From contig NZ_MVID01000016.1 in NCBI RefSeq assembly GCF_002086815.1, positions 1 through 64,000 on the forward strand: a DNA stretch of 64,000 bases, written 5' to 3'. Positions within the stretch are counted from its first letter, which is position 1. Each line of letters begins with the position of its first letter. This stretch comes from Mycolicibacterium parafortuitum (lineage in GTDB: Bacteria > Actinomycetota > Actinomycetes > Mycobacteriales > Mycobacteriaceae). The notes under the pieces were generated by a model. The model was not told where the DNA came from and ran no database searches. It saw nothing but the letters and a program-made list of their open reading frames with translations. A program made the position numbers and the translations under genes. Of the stretch, positions 16,496 through 25,153 are shown one piece after another.

Positions 16496-16636
16496 AGATC
16501 AATACCTCGCGTCTGGTGCCGACCGCCGCGGCGCAGTCCGGCAATTATGACCAGAAGGTCGTGCTGAGGTCCGGCAAATGCGCGCGTTTTGGTCAATCTC
16601 CCCACCACGCAGCCCGGCGGAGGTAAGCACAGAACC

Positions 16637-19261
16637 ATGAATTCTGCGCAGTTCGTCGGGCGGGTCGGCGGTCTCGCGGTGGCGCTCGGGGTCGGAGCTG
16701 CCGCGCTCACCGGTTCCGGGGTGGCATGGGCGGGGGAGGATTCGGGCCTATCAGCGACATCCGCGGCCGAATCATCCACTGGGCGAACATCATCAGCCGA
16801 AAAACGCGCTGCGGGCCCGGCCAAACCGAGCCGAGACCGCAGTACCGGCCGGGACGCCGACCGGGAGGACTCCGCCGGCGGTGGTCGCGACACCGGCGAT
16901 GACGGGCAGGACGCGGCGGACGCCGGGGACCCCGCCGCCGCGCTAACGGGCGCCGACTCCGACGACGAACCGGTGCGGGCACGCAAACCCCGCGTCGCGG
17001 TGCGGGCCGGGCAGGATGCGCCGGCAACCGAGACCGAAACCGGATCAGAGGCAGGTTCGGGAGCCGATCCCGCCGACGCGGACCACGGCTCCACCGCACC
17101 CGTCCCCGGCGGAACCGAACCCGCCGCGCGTGACACCGCGGCACCCGCAACCCCCGCCGCGAGCACCGCGGTCGTGGACCCGCCGCGGGTACCGTCCTGG
17201 CGGGCCTACCCGACCGCCCACGATCCCGGCACCGTGGTGACCTGGGCGGTGGACCTGGTGCACAGCTTCTTCGACGCGGTACTGCAGCCGTTCGCCGCGG
17301 GAGCGCCCCGCCCGCCCGCCGATCCGTCGGTCTGGGGGCTGCTGGCCTGGGTGCGCCGGGAGTTGTTCAACGCCTCGCCGACGGCGACCGCGAACCCGCT
17401 GCCGTACACCCAGAGCCTGGTCGACGGCGACGTCCTGATCACCGGCAACGTCGGCGTCGTCGACCCCGACGACGACCCGTTGACCTACACGGTGATCGGG
17501 CGCCCGCACAACGGCGGGACCGTCACCGTGGACGCGGACGGCAACTTCGTCTACCGGGCGATGAACGCGATGGCCGCGGTCGGCGGCACCGACGTGTTCA
17601 CCGTCGCGGTCAGCGACGAGGCGGCCGGCCTGCACGTGCACGGACTGGCGGGCCTGCTGCAGTTCGTGCCGATCCTGGGCAACTTCCTCAAGCCCGGGGG
17701 CGGACACGGCATCACGCGCACGATCACGGTCACGGTGGCCCCGGTCGACGGGATAGATCTGTCGCTGCCCGACGACTTCCACTGGGGCGTCGCCCATTCC
17801 GGGTTCCAAGCCGAAGGCGGACCCGGCGCGCCGATCGACACCCGGTCGGACTGGTACCGGTGGGTGCACGACCCGCTCAACCGGCTGCTCGGTCTGGTGA
17901 AGGGTGTACCCGAGGACGGGCCGGGGGCGTATCTGACCTACGACGACGATGCGCGGCTGGCACGCGAAGAACTCGGGATGAACACCTTCCGGATGGGCAT
18001 CGAGTGGAGCCGGATATTCCCGAACTCGACTGCGGCCGTGGACATCTCCGATGAGGGCGGCGCGCTGAGCCTCGACGACCTCCAGGCGCTCGACGCGCTG
18101 GCCGACGCCGGCGCGGTGTCCCACTACCGCGACGTGTTCGCCGCGTTGCGTGGCCACGGCCTGGAGCCGCTGGTCACCGTCAACCACTTCACCCTGCCGG
18201 TATGGGTGCACGACCCCGTCGTGGCGCGCCCGCTGATCCAGCTCGGGCTGCCCGTCGAAGCGGCCGGCTGGCTGTCGCCCGACACCGCCGCCGAGTTCGA
18301 GAAGTACGCCGGCTACCTCGCGTGGAAGTTCGGCGATCAGGTCGACAACTGGGCCACCCTCAACGAGCCGTTCCCACCGGTGCTGACCGAGTTCCTCGCG
18401 ATCCCGGGCCTGGTGCCGAACTGGCCGCCGGGGGTGCTGCGGCCTGACCTCGCCTCGACGTTCGTGGTCAACCAGGCGATCGGGCATGTCGCGGCCTACG
18501 ACGCGATCCACGCCTGGGACACCACCGCGGCCACCGACGGCGGTCCCGCCGCGTTCGTCGGTTTCACCCACAACATGATCCCGGCACGGCCGGCCAACCC
18601 GGTCAACCCGCTCGACGTCGCGGCCGCCGATGCGTGGAACCACTACTACAACACCTGGTTTCCGAACGCGGTGATCGACGGTTGGGTGGACGTGAACTTC
18701 GACGGCATCAAGTCCGCCGACGAGATCCGGCCCGAAATGGCCGACAAGGTCGACTTCCTCGGCGTGCAGTACTACGGCTCGCAACCCATGGTCGGCTTCG
18801 GCGTCGCGCCGGTGCCCGGCTTCCCGTTCCTGCGCGGCTTCCCGATCCGGTGCTCGGCCGACGAGACGACCTGCAGCGACTTCAACCAGCCCACCGACCC
18901 GGGCGGCTTCCGGGAGGTGCTCGAACTCGCCGCGTCGTACGGGAAACCGTTGTGGATCACCGAGAACGGCATCGCCGACGCCGACGATTCCAAGCGGCCG
19001 TCCTACATCGTCAACCACATCGCGGTGGTGCAGGACCTGGTGACCCACGGAACCGACATCCGCGGCTACACCTACTGGTCGTTCGTCGACAACCTGGAGT
19101 GGGCCGAGGGCTACGAGCTGAAGTTCGGCCTCTACGGCTCGGACCCGGACACCCCGGAACTCGAACGCATCCCGAAGGCCGCGAGCATCGCCGCACTCAG
19201 CGGGATCACCGTCGCCAACGGCCTGCCGGTGTCGCTACTGGCGGCCTACCTACCGAGATGA
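16637..19261 (+). CDS. Secreted glycoside hydrolase family 1 fusion protein
   Basis: An 874-residue exported protein. Residues 1-33 are a signal peptide (GRVGGLAVALGVGAAALTG). An acidic, Pro/Ala-rich linker follows to about 190, then a mycobacterial surface-protein segment (about 190-255). A VCBS/cadherin-like Ig repeat (about 255-365) contains VVDPDDDPLTYTVIGRP. The GH1 barrel starts at about 371 (DDFHWGVAHSGFQAEGG); its acid/base Glu577 lies in TLNEP and its nucleophile Glu776 in ITENG, so it should be active on beta-glycosides. ATG 16637 is chosen because it opens the signal peptide. It has no counterpart at this site in M. tuberculosis. Confidence 0.9.
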   Translation: MNSAQFVGRVGGLAVALGVGAAALTGSGVAWAGEDSGLSATSAAESSTGRTSSAEKRAAGPAKPSRDRSTGRDADREDSAGGGRDTGDDGQDAADAGDPAAALTGADSDDEPVRARKPRVAVRAGQDAPATETETGSEAGSGADPADADHGSTAPVPGGTEPAARDTAAPATPAASTAVVDPPRVPSWRAYPTAHDPGTVVTWAVDLVHSFFDAVLQPFAAGAPRPPADPSVWGLLAWVRRELFNASPTATANPLPYTQSLVDGDVLITGNVGVVDPDDDPLTYTVIGRPHNGGTVTVDADGNFVYRAMNAMAAVGGTDVFTVAVSDEAAGLHVHGLAGLLQFVPILGNFLKPGGGHGITRTITVTVAPVDGIDLSLPDDFHWGVAHSGFQAEGGPGAPIDTRSDWYRWVHDPLNRLLGLVKGVPEDGPGAYLTYDDDARLAREELGMNTFRMGIEWSRIFPNSTAAVDISDEGGALSLDDLQALDALADAGAVSHYRDVFAALRGHGLEPLVTVNHFTLPVWVHDPVVARPLIQLGLPVEAAGWLSPDTAAEFEKYAGYLAWKFGDQVDNWATLNEPFPPVLTEFLAIPGLVPNWPPGVLRPDLASTFVVNQAIGHVAAYDAIHAWDTTAATDGGPAAFVGFTHNMIPARPANPVNPLDVAAADAWNHYYNTWFPNAVIDGWVDVNFDGIKSADEIRPEMADKVDFLGVQYYGSQPMVGFGVAPVPGFPFLRGFPIRCSADETTCSDFNQPTDPGGFREVLELAASYGKPLWITENGIADADDSKRPSYIVNHIAVVQDLVTHGTDIRGYTYWSFVDNLEWAEGYELKFGLYGSDPDTPELERIPKAASIAALSGITVANGLPVSLLAAYLPR

Positions 19262-19717
19262 CGTCGCGGTAGGGGCTCCGGCATCGGGGCTTTCGTATCG
19301 TCCGGTCTTTTCGCTGAGCCGGATGCGATACACCGCAGCGTGTCCTGCCGTGCCGTGCGTGGGCGGCGGTGTGCCGGACGACGCGCCCGGGCGCAGCAAC
19401 GGCGTCAGACGGTCGATGAGCAGCCGCAAGCCGTGCTCGGCGTCCGCGCCGTCGAGTTCCTCGACACGGCCCCAGGCGATCACACTGCGCCAGGCGTTGA
19501 GAGTGTCGACGTGCTCGACCTCGAAGCACACGTCGGGATGGGCTCTCATCGCCTGCCATTTCATGCCCTCGGTGGTGTGCGCGTAGATGGCGCCGTCCTG
19601 GTACACGTAGCAGATCGGCACCACATACGGGCGTCCCTCGTGAATGCATCCGATGCGACCGACGGCCTCGGTGCTCAGCAGTTCCTCGATGTCGTCTCGC
19701 GCGAGTGTTCCGAGCAT
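19250..19717 (-). CDS. Pyridoxamine 5'-phosphate oxidase-family FMN protein
   Basis: A 155-residue split-barrel flavin-binding protein. It shows the family pattern GRIGCIHEGRPYVVPICYVY (about residues 20-40), EGMKWQAMRAHPDVCFEVE (50-68) and WRSVIAWGRVEEL (75-88). Such proteins bind FMN, F420 or heme; the substrate cannot be told from the sequence. Its 3' end overlaps the convergent GH1 gene by 12 bp. GAGAGGAAA lies about 10 bases upstream of the ATG. Confidence 0.82.
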   Translation of the reverse strand: MLGTLARDDIEELLSTEAVGRIGCIHEGRPYVVPICYVYQDGAIYAHTTEGMKWQAMRAHPDVCFEVEHVDTLNAWRSVIAWGRVEELDGADAEHGLRLLIDRLTPLLRPGASSGTPPPTHGTAGHAAVYRIRLSEKTGRYESPDAGAPTATSSR

Positions 19718-19855
19718 GGTCGGCGTTTCCTCTCCCAGTGCTCACCGCATCAGCCGGGCAGAGTTGTCCGGCCCATCTCTCAGAGTCTCACGGCCGAGCA
19801 GGCCGAATACCGTGATCGCTGTGGCAAGCAGGCACGCCGTCGACAACCTCCCGGG

Positions 19856-20326
19856 TCACGACATCTGGCCGCTCTCGGCCATCTGGGCGACCACCTCGTT
19901 CATGTCGACCTCGCGCACGGTCTCGGCCAGCGACCACTGGTGGCCGAACGGATCCCGCAGCACGCCGTAACGGTCGCCCCAGAACTGGTCCTCCAGCGGG
20001 TTCACCACGGTGGCGCCGGCATCCAGGGCCCGCTGGAAGCGCCCTTCCACATCGGGTCCGTGCAGGTGGATGGTCACCGAGGAGCCACCGAGAGCGACCG
20101 GTGTGCTCGAGCGGCCGTCGCAGAACTCGGGGAAGTCGTCGTTGAGGAAGACCATCGCGCCGTTGATCTGGAACGCCGCGTGCATGATCTTGCCCTCGGG
20201 CCCGGGCAGCCGCGCCATCTCGACCGCGCCGAACGCCTTGGCGTAGAAGTCGAGTGCCGCCGCGGCGTCGCCGACGACGAGGTGCGGGACGAGCATGGGC
20301 GTGTTGGCTTCAGCGGGAACCGCCAT
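19856..20326 (-). CDS. VOC-superfamily (glyoxalase/PhnB-like) protein, Rv0887c type
   Basis: A 156-residue protein of the vicinal oxygen chelate fold, PhnB-like subgroup. It has the paired beta-alpha-beta modules TPMLVPHLVVGDAAAALDFYAKAFGA and HLHGPDVEGRFQRALDAGATV, and the family ending WGDRYGVLRDPFGHQWSLAE. Enzymatic function cannot be assigned. It matches Rv0887c in type and in lying close to citA. The stretch 19718-19855 between it and the flavin protein holds nothing recognisable. Confidence 0.85.
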   Translation of the reverse strand: MAVPAEANTPMLVPHLVVGDAAAALDFYAKAFGAVEMARLPGPEGKIMHAAFQINGAMVFLNDDFPEFCDGRSSTPVALGGSSVTIHLHGPDVEGRFQRALDAGATVVNPLEDQFWGDRYGVLRDPFGHQWSLAETVREVDMNEVVAQMAESGQMS

Positions 20327-20411
20327 CGGAATTCTCCTGACCGGGTAGGGGTGGGACGCCAGTGCAGACCCGCGCCCGCCGGAAAACTCATCGCGGCCCC
20401 CACCACGATCC

Positions 20412-21035
20412 TCAGACCACGGAGAACCCGGCGGGCAGGCCGGTACGGCCGGTCAGTGCGAGCAGCAGCGTCGGCCCGGTACCGAGCGCGACGCCGATCC
20501 GCGCGGCCAGCGCCGCGGCGTCGGCGAGCACATCGACGGGTGGGGTCACGTCGAGCCCTACGGCCCTGGCGATGTCCAGACCGTGCACCGCCAACTCGAA
20601 CGTGCGTGTCGGAAGGTAGCTGCTCAACCGGATGCCCTGCCCGCCGATCACCTCGATCAGCGGGTCGCCGTCGACGGCGTCGAGCTCTCCCAGCACCTTT
20701 GTCACCAGCGCATCGATGGTCGCGACAGGATCGGCCCCGAGGTCGCGCGCCGCCTGCCTGCCCCGCTCGACGATGGCCGCGGCGTCGGCACTCGCCATGT
20801 AGTCCCGCACCCAGACGTAGTAGCCGACGGCGTCGGCGACGTCCTTGCGCGATGCCGGGGCCCGCAGGTAGGTGCTCACCGTGACCAGGGAACGGGAGGT
20901 GTGGCCGACGAGGTCGCGCACGCTCCATTCGCCGAGGCCGGCATCGTCCCAGCGGGCAGCCGGGATCTGGCGCACCAACGCCGCGAAACCGTGTGCCGCC
21001 GAGGCGAACACGTCACGCGCCGGCATCGCCGTCAT
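20412..21035 (-). CDS. Maleylpyruvate isomerase-family (TIGR03086-like) mycothiol-type protein
   Basis: A 207-residue DinB-like four-helix bundle protein related to mycothiol-dependent maleylpyruvate isomerase. Metal-ligand-type histidines are visible in GEWSVRDLVGHTSRS (about residue 45) and TFELAVHGLDIARA (about 148). The start is set at 21035, where its ATGA overlaps the citA stop, giving tight coupling to the citrate synthase gene. The reaction is unknown. Confidence 0.78.
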   Translation of the reverse strand: MTAMPARDVFASAAHGFAALVRQIPAARWDDAGLGEWSVRDLVGHTSRSLVTVSTYLRAPASRKDVADAVGYYVWVRDYMASADAAAIVERGRQAARDLGADPVATIDALVTKVLGELDAVDGDPLIEVIGGQGIRLSSYLPTRTFELAVHGLDIARAVGLDVTPPVDVLADAAALAARIGVALGTGPTLLLALTGRTGLPAGFSVV

Positions 21036-22153
21036 TGCCCGGCGAGTGTGTCCCAGCCCTCGACCGACTCGGGGCTGCGCGGATCGGGGCCGACGTAGAT
21101 CGCCGACGGCCGGACCAGCTTGCCCAGCCGCTTCTGCTCGAGGATGTGCGCGCACCAGCCCGCGGTGCGGCCACAGGTGAACATCGCCGGCATCATCTTC
21201 GGCGGAACCTGCGCGAAGTCGAGGATCACCGCCGCCCAGAACTCGACGTTGGTCTCGATCGCCCGGTCGGGCCTGCGCTCCCGCAGCTCGGCGAGCGCGG
21301 CCTGCTCCAGTGCCGCGGCCACCTCGTAGCGCGGCGCCTGAAGTCGCTGCGCCGTCGCGCGCAGCACCCGCGCCCGCGGATCCTCGGCGCGGTAGACGCG
21401 GTGCCCGAAGCCCATCAGTTTCTCGTTGCGGTCCAGGATCCCCTTGACCACCGCACGGGCGTCGCCGGTGCGCTCGGCCTCCTCGATCATCGGGATCACC
21501 CGCGCCGGGGCGCCGCCGTGCAGCGGGCCGCTCATCGCGCCGATCGCCCCGGACAGCGCCGCGGCGACGTCGGCGCCGGTCGACGCGATCACCCGGGCGG
21601 TGAAGGTGGAGGCATTCATGCCGTGCTCGGCGGCGCTGACCCAGTACGCGTCGATCGCCTCGACGTGCCGCGGATCGGGCTCACCCTGCCAGCGGGTCAT
21701 GAAACGGGCTGTGACGGTGTCGCATTCGTCGACGCGACGCTGCGGCACCGCGGGCTGATAGATACCGCGGGCCGACTGCGCGACGTAGGACAGCGCCATC
21801 ACCGATGCCCGGGCCAGCTGATCGCGCGCGGTCTCGTCGTCGATGTCCAGCAGCGGCGGGTAGCCCCAGATCGGGGCCAGCATCGCCAGGCCGGCCTGCA
21901 CATCGACCCGGACGTCGCCGCTGTGGATCGGCAGCGGGAACGGCTCGGCAGGCGGCAGACTCCGGCCGAACTTCCCGTCGACCAGCAGCGCCCACACGTC
22001 ACCGAACGTGACCCGATGCGCGACCAGGTCCTCGATGTCGACGCCGCGGTAGCGCAGCGCGCCGCCGTCCTTGTCCGGTTCGGCGATCTCGGTCTCGAAC
22101 GCCACAACGCCCGCCAAACCCGGGTTGAAGTCCTTCGGCACCGTAGTCGTCAT
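21032..22153 (-). CDS. citA: Citrate synthase CitA
   Basis: A 373-residue type II-like citrate synthase condensing acetyl-CoA and oxaloacetate, same length as M. tuberculosis Rv0889c. Active-site blocks are SGPLHGGAPARVI (His of the first catalytic pair), KLMGFGHRVYRAEDPRA (second His) and the C-terminal CGRTAGWCAHILEQ. ATG 22153 (MTTTVPKDF) is chosen on homology, rejecting a long arginine-rich in-frame leader upstream. Its stop overlaps the following isomerase-like gene. Confidence 0.93.
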   Translation of the reverse strand: MTTTVPKDFNPGLAGVVAFETEIAEPDKDGGALRYRGVDIEDLVAHRVTFGDVWALLVDGKFGRSLPPAEPFPLPIHSGDVRVDVQAGLAMLAPIWGYPPLLDIDDETARDQLARASVMALSYVAQSARGIYQPAVPQRRVDECDTVTARFMTRWQGEPDPRHVEAIDAYWVSAAEHGMNASTFTARVIASTGADVAAALSGAIGAMSGPLHGGAPARVIPMIEEAERTGDARAVVKGILDRNEKLMGFGHRVYRAEDPRARVLRATAQRLQAPRYEVAAALEQAALAELRERRPDRAIETNVEFWAAVILDFAQVPPKMMPAMFTCGRTAGWCAHILEQKRLGKLVRPSAIYVGPDPRSPESVEGWDTLAGQ

Positions 22154-22218
22154 GCGCAGATTGTCGCACCCGCGTCGGCGAGCCGACCTGCCAGCACCAC
22201 GGGCGTAGCGTTTGTCGC

Positions 22219-22875
22219 GTGGGCACTTCTGATCACCTGGCGCGGATGCGCGTCGAATACGGGTCGGCGGAGAAGGACGGCAGCGGGGATCTCGACGCCG
22301 ACTGGCTCGGAATCGGCTGGGTCGCACTGCTGGAGAAGTGGATGACCGAAGCCGGTGAGGCCGGGGTCGCCGAACCCAACGCGATGGTCGTCGGCACCGT
22401 CGACGCCGAAGGCAGACCGGTCACCCGGACGGTGCTGTGCAAGAGCGTCGACGAGTCGGGGATCTCGTTCTACACCAACTACGACTCCGACAAGGGTCAG
22501 CAGTTGGCCGTGCACCCGTACGCGTCGGCGACGTTCCCGTGGTACCCGCTCGGTCGGCAGGTGCACGTGCGCGGCCCGGTCACCAAGGTCACCCCCGAGG
22601 AGACGGCCGACTACTGGCGCAAGCGGCCGCGCGGATCGCAGCTGGGGGCGTGGGCGTCGCAGCAGAGTCGGCCGATCGGGTCCCGCGACGCGTTGATGCG
22701 CCAACTGGCCGAGGTCACCGAACGCTTCGCCGGTGTCGACGAGGTCCCGGTGCCCCCGCATTGGGGCGGCTATCTGATCGCGCCCGAGGTGGTGGAGTTC
22801 TGGCAGGGCCGGGAGAACCGGGTGCACAACCGGATCCGGGTGCGCGACGGCTCCGTTGAACGGCTGCAACCCTGA
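22219..22875 (+). CDS. pdxH: Pyridoxine/pyridoxamine 5'-phosphate oxidase PdxH
   Basis: A 218-residue FMN enzyme oxidising pyridoxine/pyridoxamine 5'-phosphate to PLP. It shows RTVLCKSVDESGISFYTNYDS (about residues 73-93), the PPHWGGY substrate loop and the C-terminal RENRVHNRIRV. Start is a GTG, divergent from citA with about 65 bp between. In M. tuberculosis pdxH (Rv2607) lies elsewhere, so this placement is a rearrangement relative to that genome. Confidence 0.93.
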   Translation: MGTSDHLARMRVEYGSAEKDGSGDLDADWLGIGWVALLEKWMTEAGEAGVAEPNAMVVGTVDAEGRPVTRTVLCKSVDESGISFYTNYDSDKGQQLAVHPYASATFPWYPLGRQVHVRGPVTKVTPEETADYWRKRPRGSQLGAWASQQSRPIGSRDALMRQLAEVTERFAGVDEVPVPPHWGGYLIAPEVVEFWQGRENRVHNRIRVRDGSVERLQP

Positions 22876-23001
22876 GTGGAACGCCTTCAGCCCTGAGGGG
22901 AGCGGGAGCGCCCGGGCGGGCGACCAACGCCGGGTGAGGCCAATTGGCGTGAGGTGACAAATACCCCTCGGGGGCGGCTGTGTGCGGGATAGCATCCGAC
23001 C

Positions 23002-23646
23002 GTGGCTGAGTCCAGGGGGGAGCCGATCCTCGGCTTGCGGGAACGCAAGAAGCGTCGCACCCGCGCCACCCTGATCGACGCCGCGGTCGGGCTCTGCGTC
23101 CGGCAGGGCTTCGACGCGACCACCGTCGACCAGATCGCGGCCATCGCCGACGTGTCGCCGCGGACTTTCAGCCGCTACTTCGCCACCAAGGACGCGATCG
23201 CGCTCGCGCTCATCGACGAGGTGCTCGACGTCGCAGCCGTCGAACTTGCCCGGCAGCCGCGCGAGATCACGAACTTCGAGGCGTTGCGGCGCGCGTACGT
23301 CGCGATGGCCCGCAACACCGTGCTGGCCGCCGACGGCGACCTGACCTCGGATCGGCTGTTGCAGATCCTGCGGATCGTGACGACGTCGGCCACTCTGCGG
23401 CAGGTGGTACTCGAATACCGGGCGACCGACGTCGACAAGGTGATGGCTGAGCGGATGTCCACCACCGTCGACGACCGCCGGGTCAGATTGATGGCCGCCG
23501 TCTGGGGTGCGGTGCTGATCACCGCGACGACCGATCTGGCGGCCAGGGCCGAGACCGGGATCGACATAGATACCCTCGTCGCGGCGTTCGAGGAGACCTA
23601 CCGCGAGTTCGCGGGCGAAATCGTGGGTATTAGACAGCCCGTCTGA
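23002..23646 (+). CDS. TetR-family transcriptional regulator
   Basis: A 214-residue repressor-type protein. The N-terminal HTH is LRERKKRRTRATLIDAAV followed by TTVDQIAAIADVSPRTFSRYFATKD (about residues 14-60), and the C-terminal ligand domain is unassigned. GTG start. It is transcribed in the same direction as gltA2, about 100 bp upstream of it, but nothing shows that gltA2 is its target. The 125-bp region before it has a short CCCCTCGGGG palindrome that could be part of an operator. Confidence 0.88.
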   Translation: MAESRGEPILGLRERKKRRTRATLIDAAVGLCVRQGFDATTVDQIAAIADVSPRTFSRYFATKDAIALALIDEVLDVAAVELARQPREITNFEALRRAYVAMARNTVLAADGDLTSDRLLQILRIVTTSATLRQVVLEYRATDVDKVMAERMSTTVDDRRVRLMAAVWGAVLITATTDLAARAETGIDIDTLVAAFEETYREFAGEIVGIRQPV

Positions 23647-23752
23647 CGTCGTACCCGCCCCCCGTAGGGCACGAGTCGTGGAATGGGACTACCTTCTGTA
23701 GTGCAGACTCCGCGACTTGAGCGACACACCCGACAGACCTGAAGGGATCCCA

Positions 23753-25060
23753 GTGGCCGATAACGCCGAAGCCGGGCAGGAGCACGCCAAGCTGGTCTAC
23801 CCCGGCGGCGAACTCGAACTCGACATCGTCAAAGCATCCGAAGGCGCAGACGGCATCGCGCTCGGTTCGCTACTGGCCAAGAGCGGCTATACGACGTTCG
23901 ACGGCGGGTTCGTCAACACGGCGTCGACCAAGAGCGCCATCACCTACATCGACGGTGATGCCGGCATCCTGCGCTACCGCGGCTACCCGATCGAGCAGTT
24001 GGCGGAGAAGTCGACCTTCATCGAGGTCAGCTACCTGTTGATCTACGGCGAGCTGCCGACGGCCGAGCAGCTGGAGGATTTCACCACCCGGATCCAGCGG
24101 CACACCCTGCTGCACGAGGATCTCAAGCGGTTCTTCGACGGTTTCCCGCGCGACGCGCATCCGATGCCGGTGCTCTCCAGCACGGTCAACGCGCTGAGCG
24201 CCTACTACCAGGATTCGCTGGACCCGTTCAACCCGCAGCAGGTCGAGCTGTCGACCATCCGGCTGCTGGCGAAGCTGCCGACCATCGCGGCGTATGCGTA
24301 CAAGAAGTCCGAGGGGCAGCCGTTCCTGTACCCGGACAACTCGCTGACGCTGGTGGAGAACTTCCTGCGGATGACGTTCGGCTTCCCGGCCGAGCCCTAC
24401 GAGGTCGACCCCGAGATCGTCCGCGCGCTGGACATGCTGTTCATCCTGCACGCCGATCACGAGCAGAACTGCTCGACGTCCACGGTGCGGCTGGTCGGCT
24501 CGTCGCAGGCCAACCTGTTCACGTCGATCTCCGGCGGCATCAACGCGCTGTGGGGCCCGCTGCACGGCGGCGCCAACCAGGCGGTGCTGGAGATGCTGGA
24601 GAAGATCCGGCTCTCCGGTGGCGATGTCGAGACCTTCGTCAAGAAGGTCAAGAACCGCGAGGACGGCGTGAAGCTGATGGGCTTCGGTCACCGCGTGTAC
24701 AAGAACTACGACCCGCGGGCGCGCATCGTCAAGGAGCAGGCCGACAAGATCCTCGGCAAGATCGGCGTGAAGGACGAGCTGCTCGACATCGCGAAGTCGC
24801 TGGAGGAGATCGCGCTGACCGACGACTTCTTCGTCGAGCGCAAGCTCTACCCGAACGTCGACTACTACACCGGCGTGATCTACCGGGCGATGGGCTTCCC
24901 GACCCGGATGTTCACGGTGCTGTTCGCGCTCGGCCGGCTGCCGGGCTGGATCGCGCACTGGCGCGAGATGCACGGCGAACCGAACAAGATCGGTCGCCCG
25001 CGCCAGATCTACACCGGCTACACCGAACGCGACTACGCCGGCATCGACACCCGCTCGTAG
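23753..25060 (+). CDS. gltA2: Citrate synthase GltA2 (type II)
   Basis: The main TCA-cycle citrate synthase, 435 residues and closely similar to Rv0896 of M. tuberculosis. Diagnostic blocks are ILHADHEQNCSTSTVRLVGS, GGINALWGPLHGGANQAV and GVKLMGFGHRVYKNYDPRAR, supplying the catalytic His residues, plus the N-terminal TYIDGDAGILRYRGYPIEQL. GTG 23753 is preferred because GAAGGGA lies 6 bases upstream and an upstream in-frame start lacks conservation. Confidence 0.95.
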   Translation: MADNAEAGQEHAKLVYPGGELELDIVKASEGADGIALGSLLAKSGYTTFDGGFVNTASTKSAITYIDGDAGILRYRGYPIEQLAEKSTFIEVSYLLIYGELPTAEQLEDFTTRIQRHTLLHEDLKRFFDGFPRDAHPMPVLSSTVNALSAYYQDSLDPFNPQQVELSTIRLLAKLPTIAAYAYKKSEGQPFLYPDNSLTLVENFLRMTFGFPAEPYEVDPEIVRALDMLFILHADHEQNCSTSTVRLVGSSQANLFTSISGGINALWGPLHGGANQAVLEMLEKIRLSGGDVETFVKKVKNREDGVKLMGFGHRVYKNYDPRARIVKEQADKILGKIGVKDELLDIAKSLEEIALTDDFFVERKLYPNVDYYTGVIYRAMGFPTRMFTVLFALGRLPGWIAHWREMHGEPNKIGRPRQIYTGYTERDYAGIDTRS

Positions 25061-25130
25061 CCCGTACCCCGGCACGCGACGCCCGCTCGCGCCCGGCGAA
25101 CGTCACACCACGGTCACTTGCCCGCGGTTC

Positions 25131-25153
25131 AGTTGTAGTTCCACAATAGTTGT
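25131..25153. promoter_or_regulatory. Candidate MarR operator at the MFS start
   Basis: An imperfect palindrome TTGTAGTTCCACAA (25133-25146) and a direct repeat AGTTGT (25131-25136 and 25148-25153) end immediately before the GTG start of the transporter. The position over the promoter or leader, and the MarR gene as last gene of the operon, suggest autoregulation. The start may be leaderless or weakly translated, since no clear ribosome-binding site remains. Confidence 0.45.

Noticed and set aside
22154..22327. 58-residue N-terminal extension of CitA
   Set aside because: It is arginine-rich, overlaps the divergent pdxH region, and the known CitA length starts at MTTTVPKDF.
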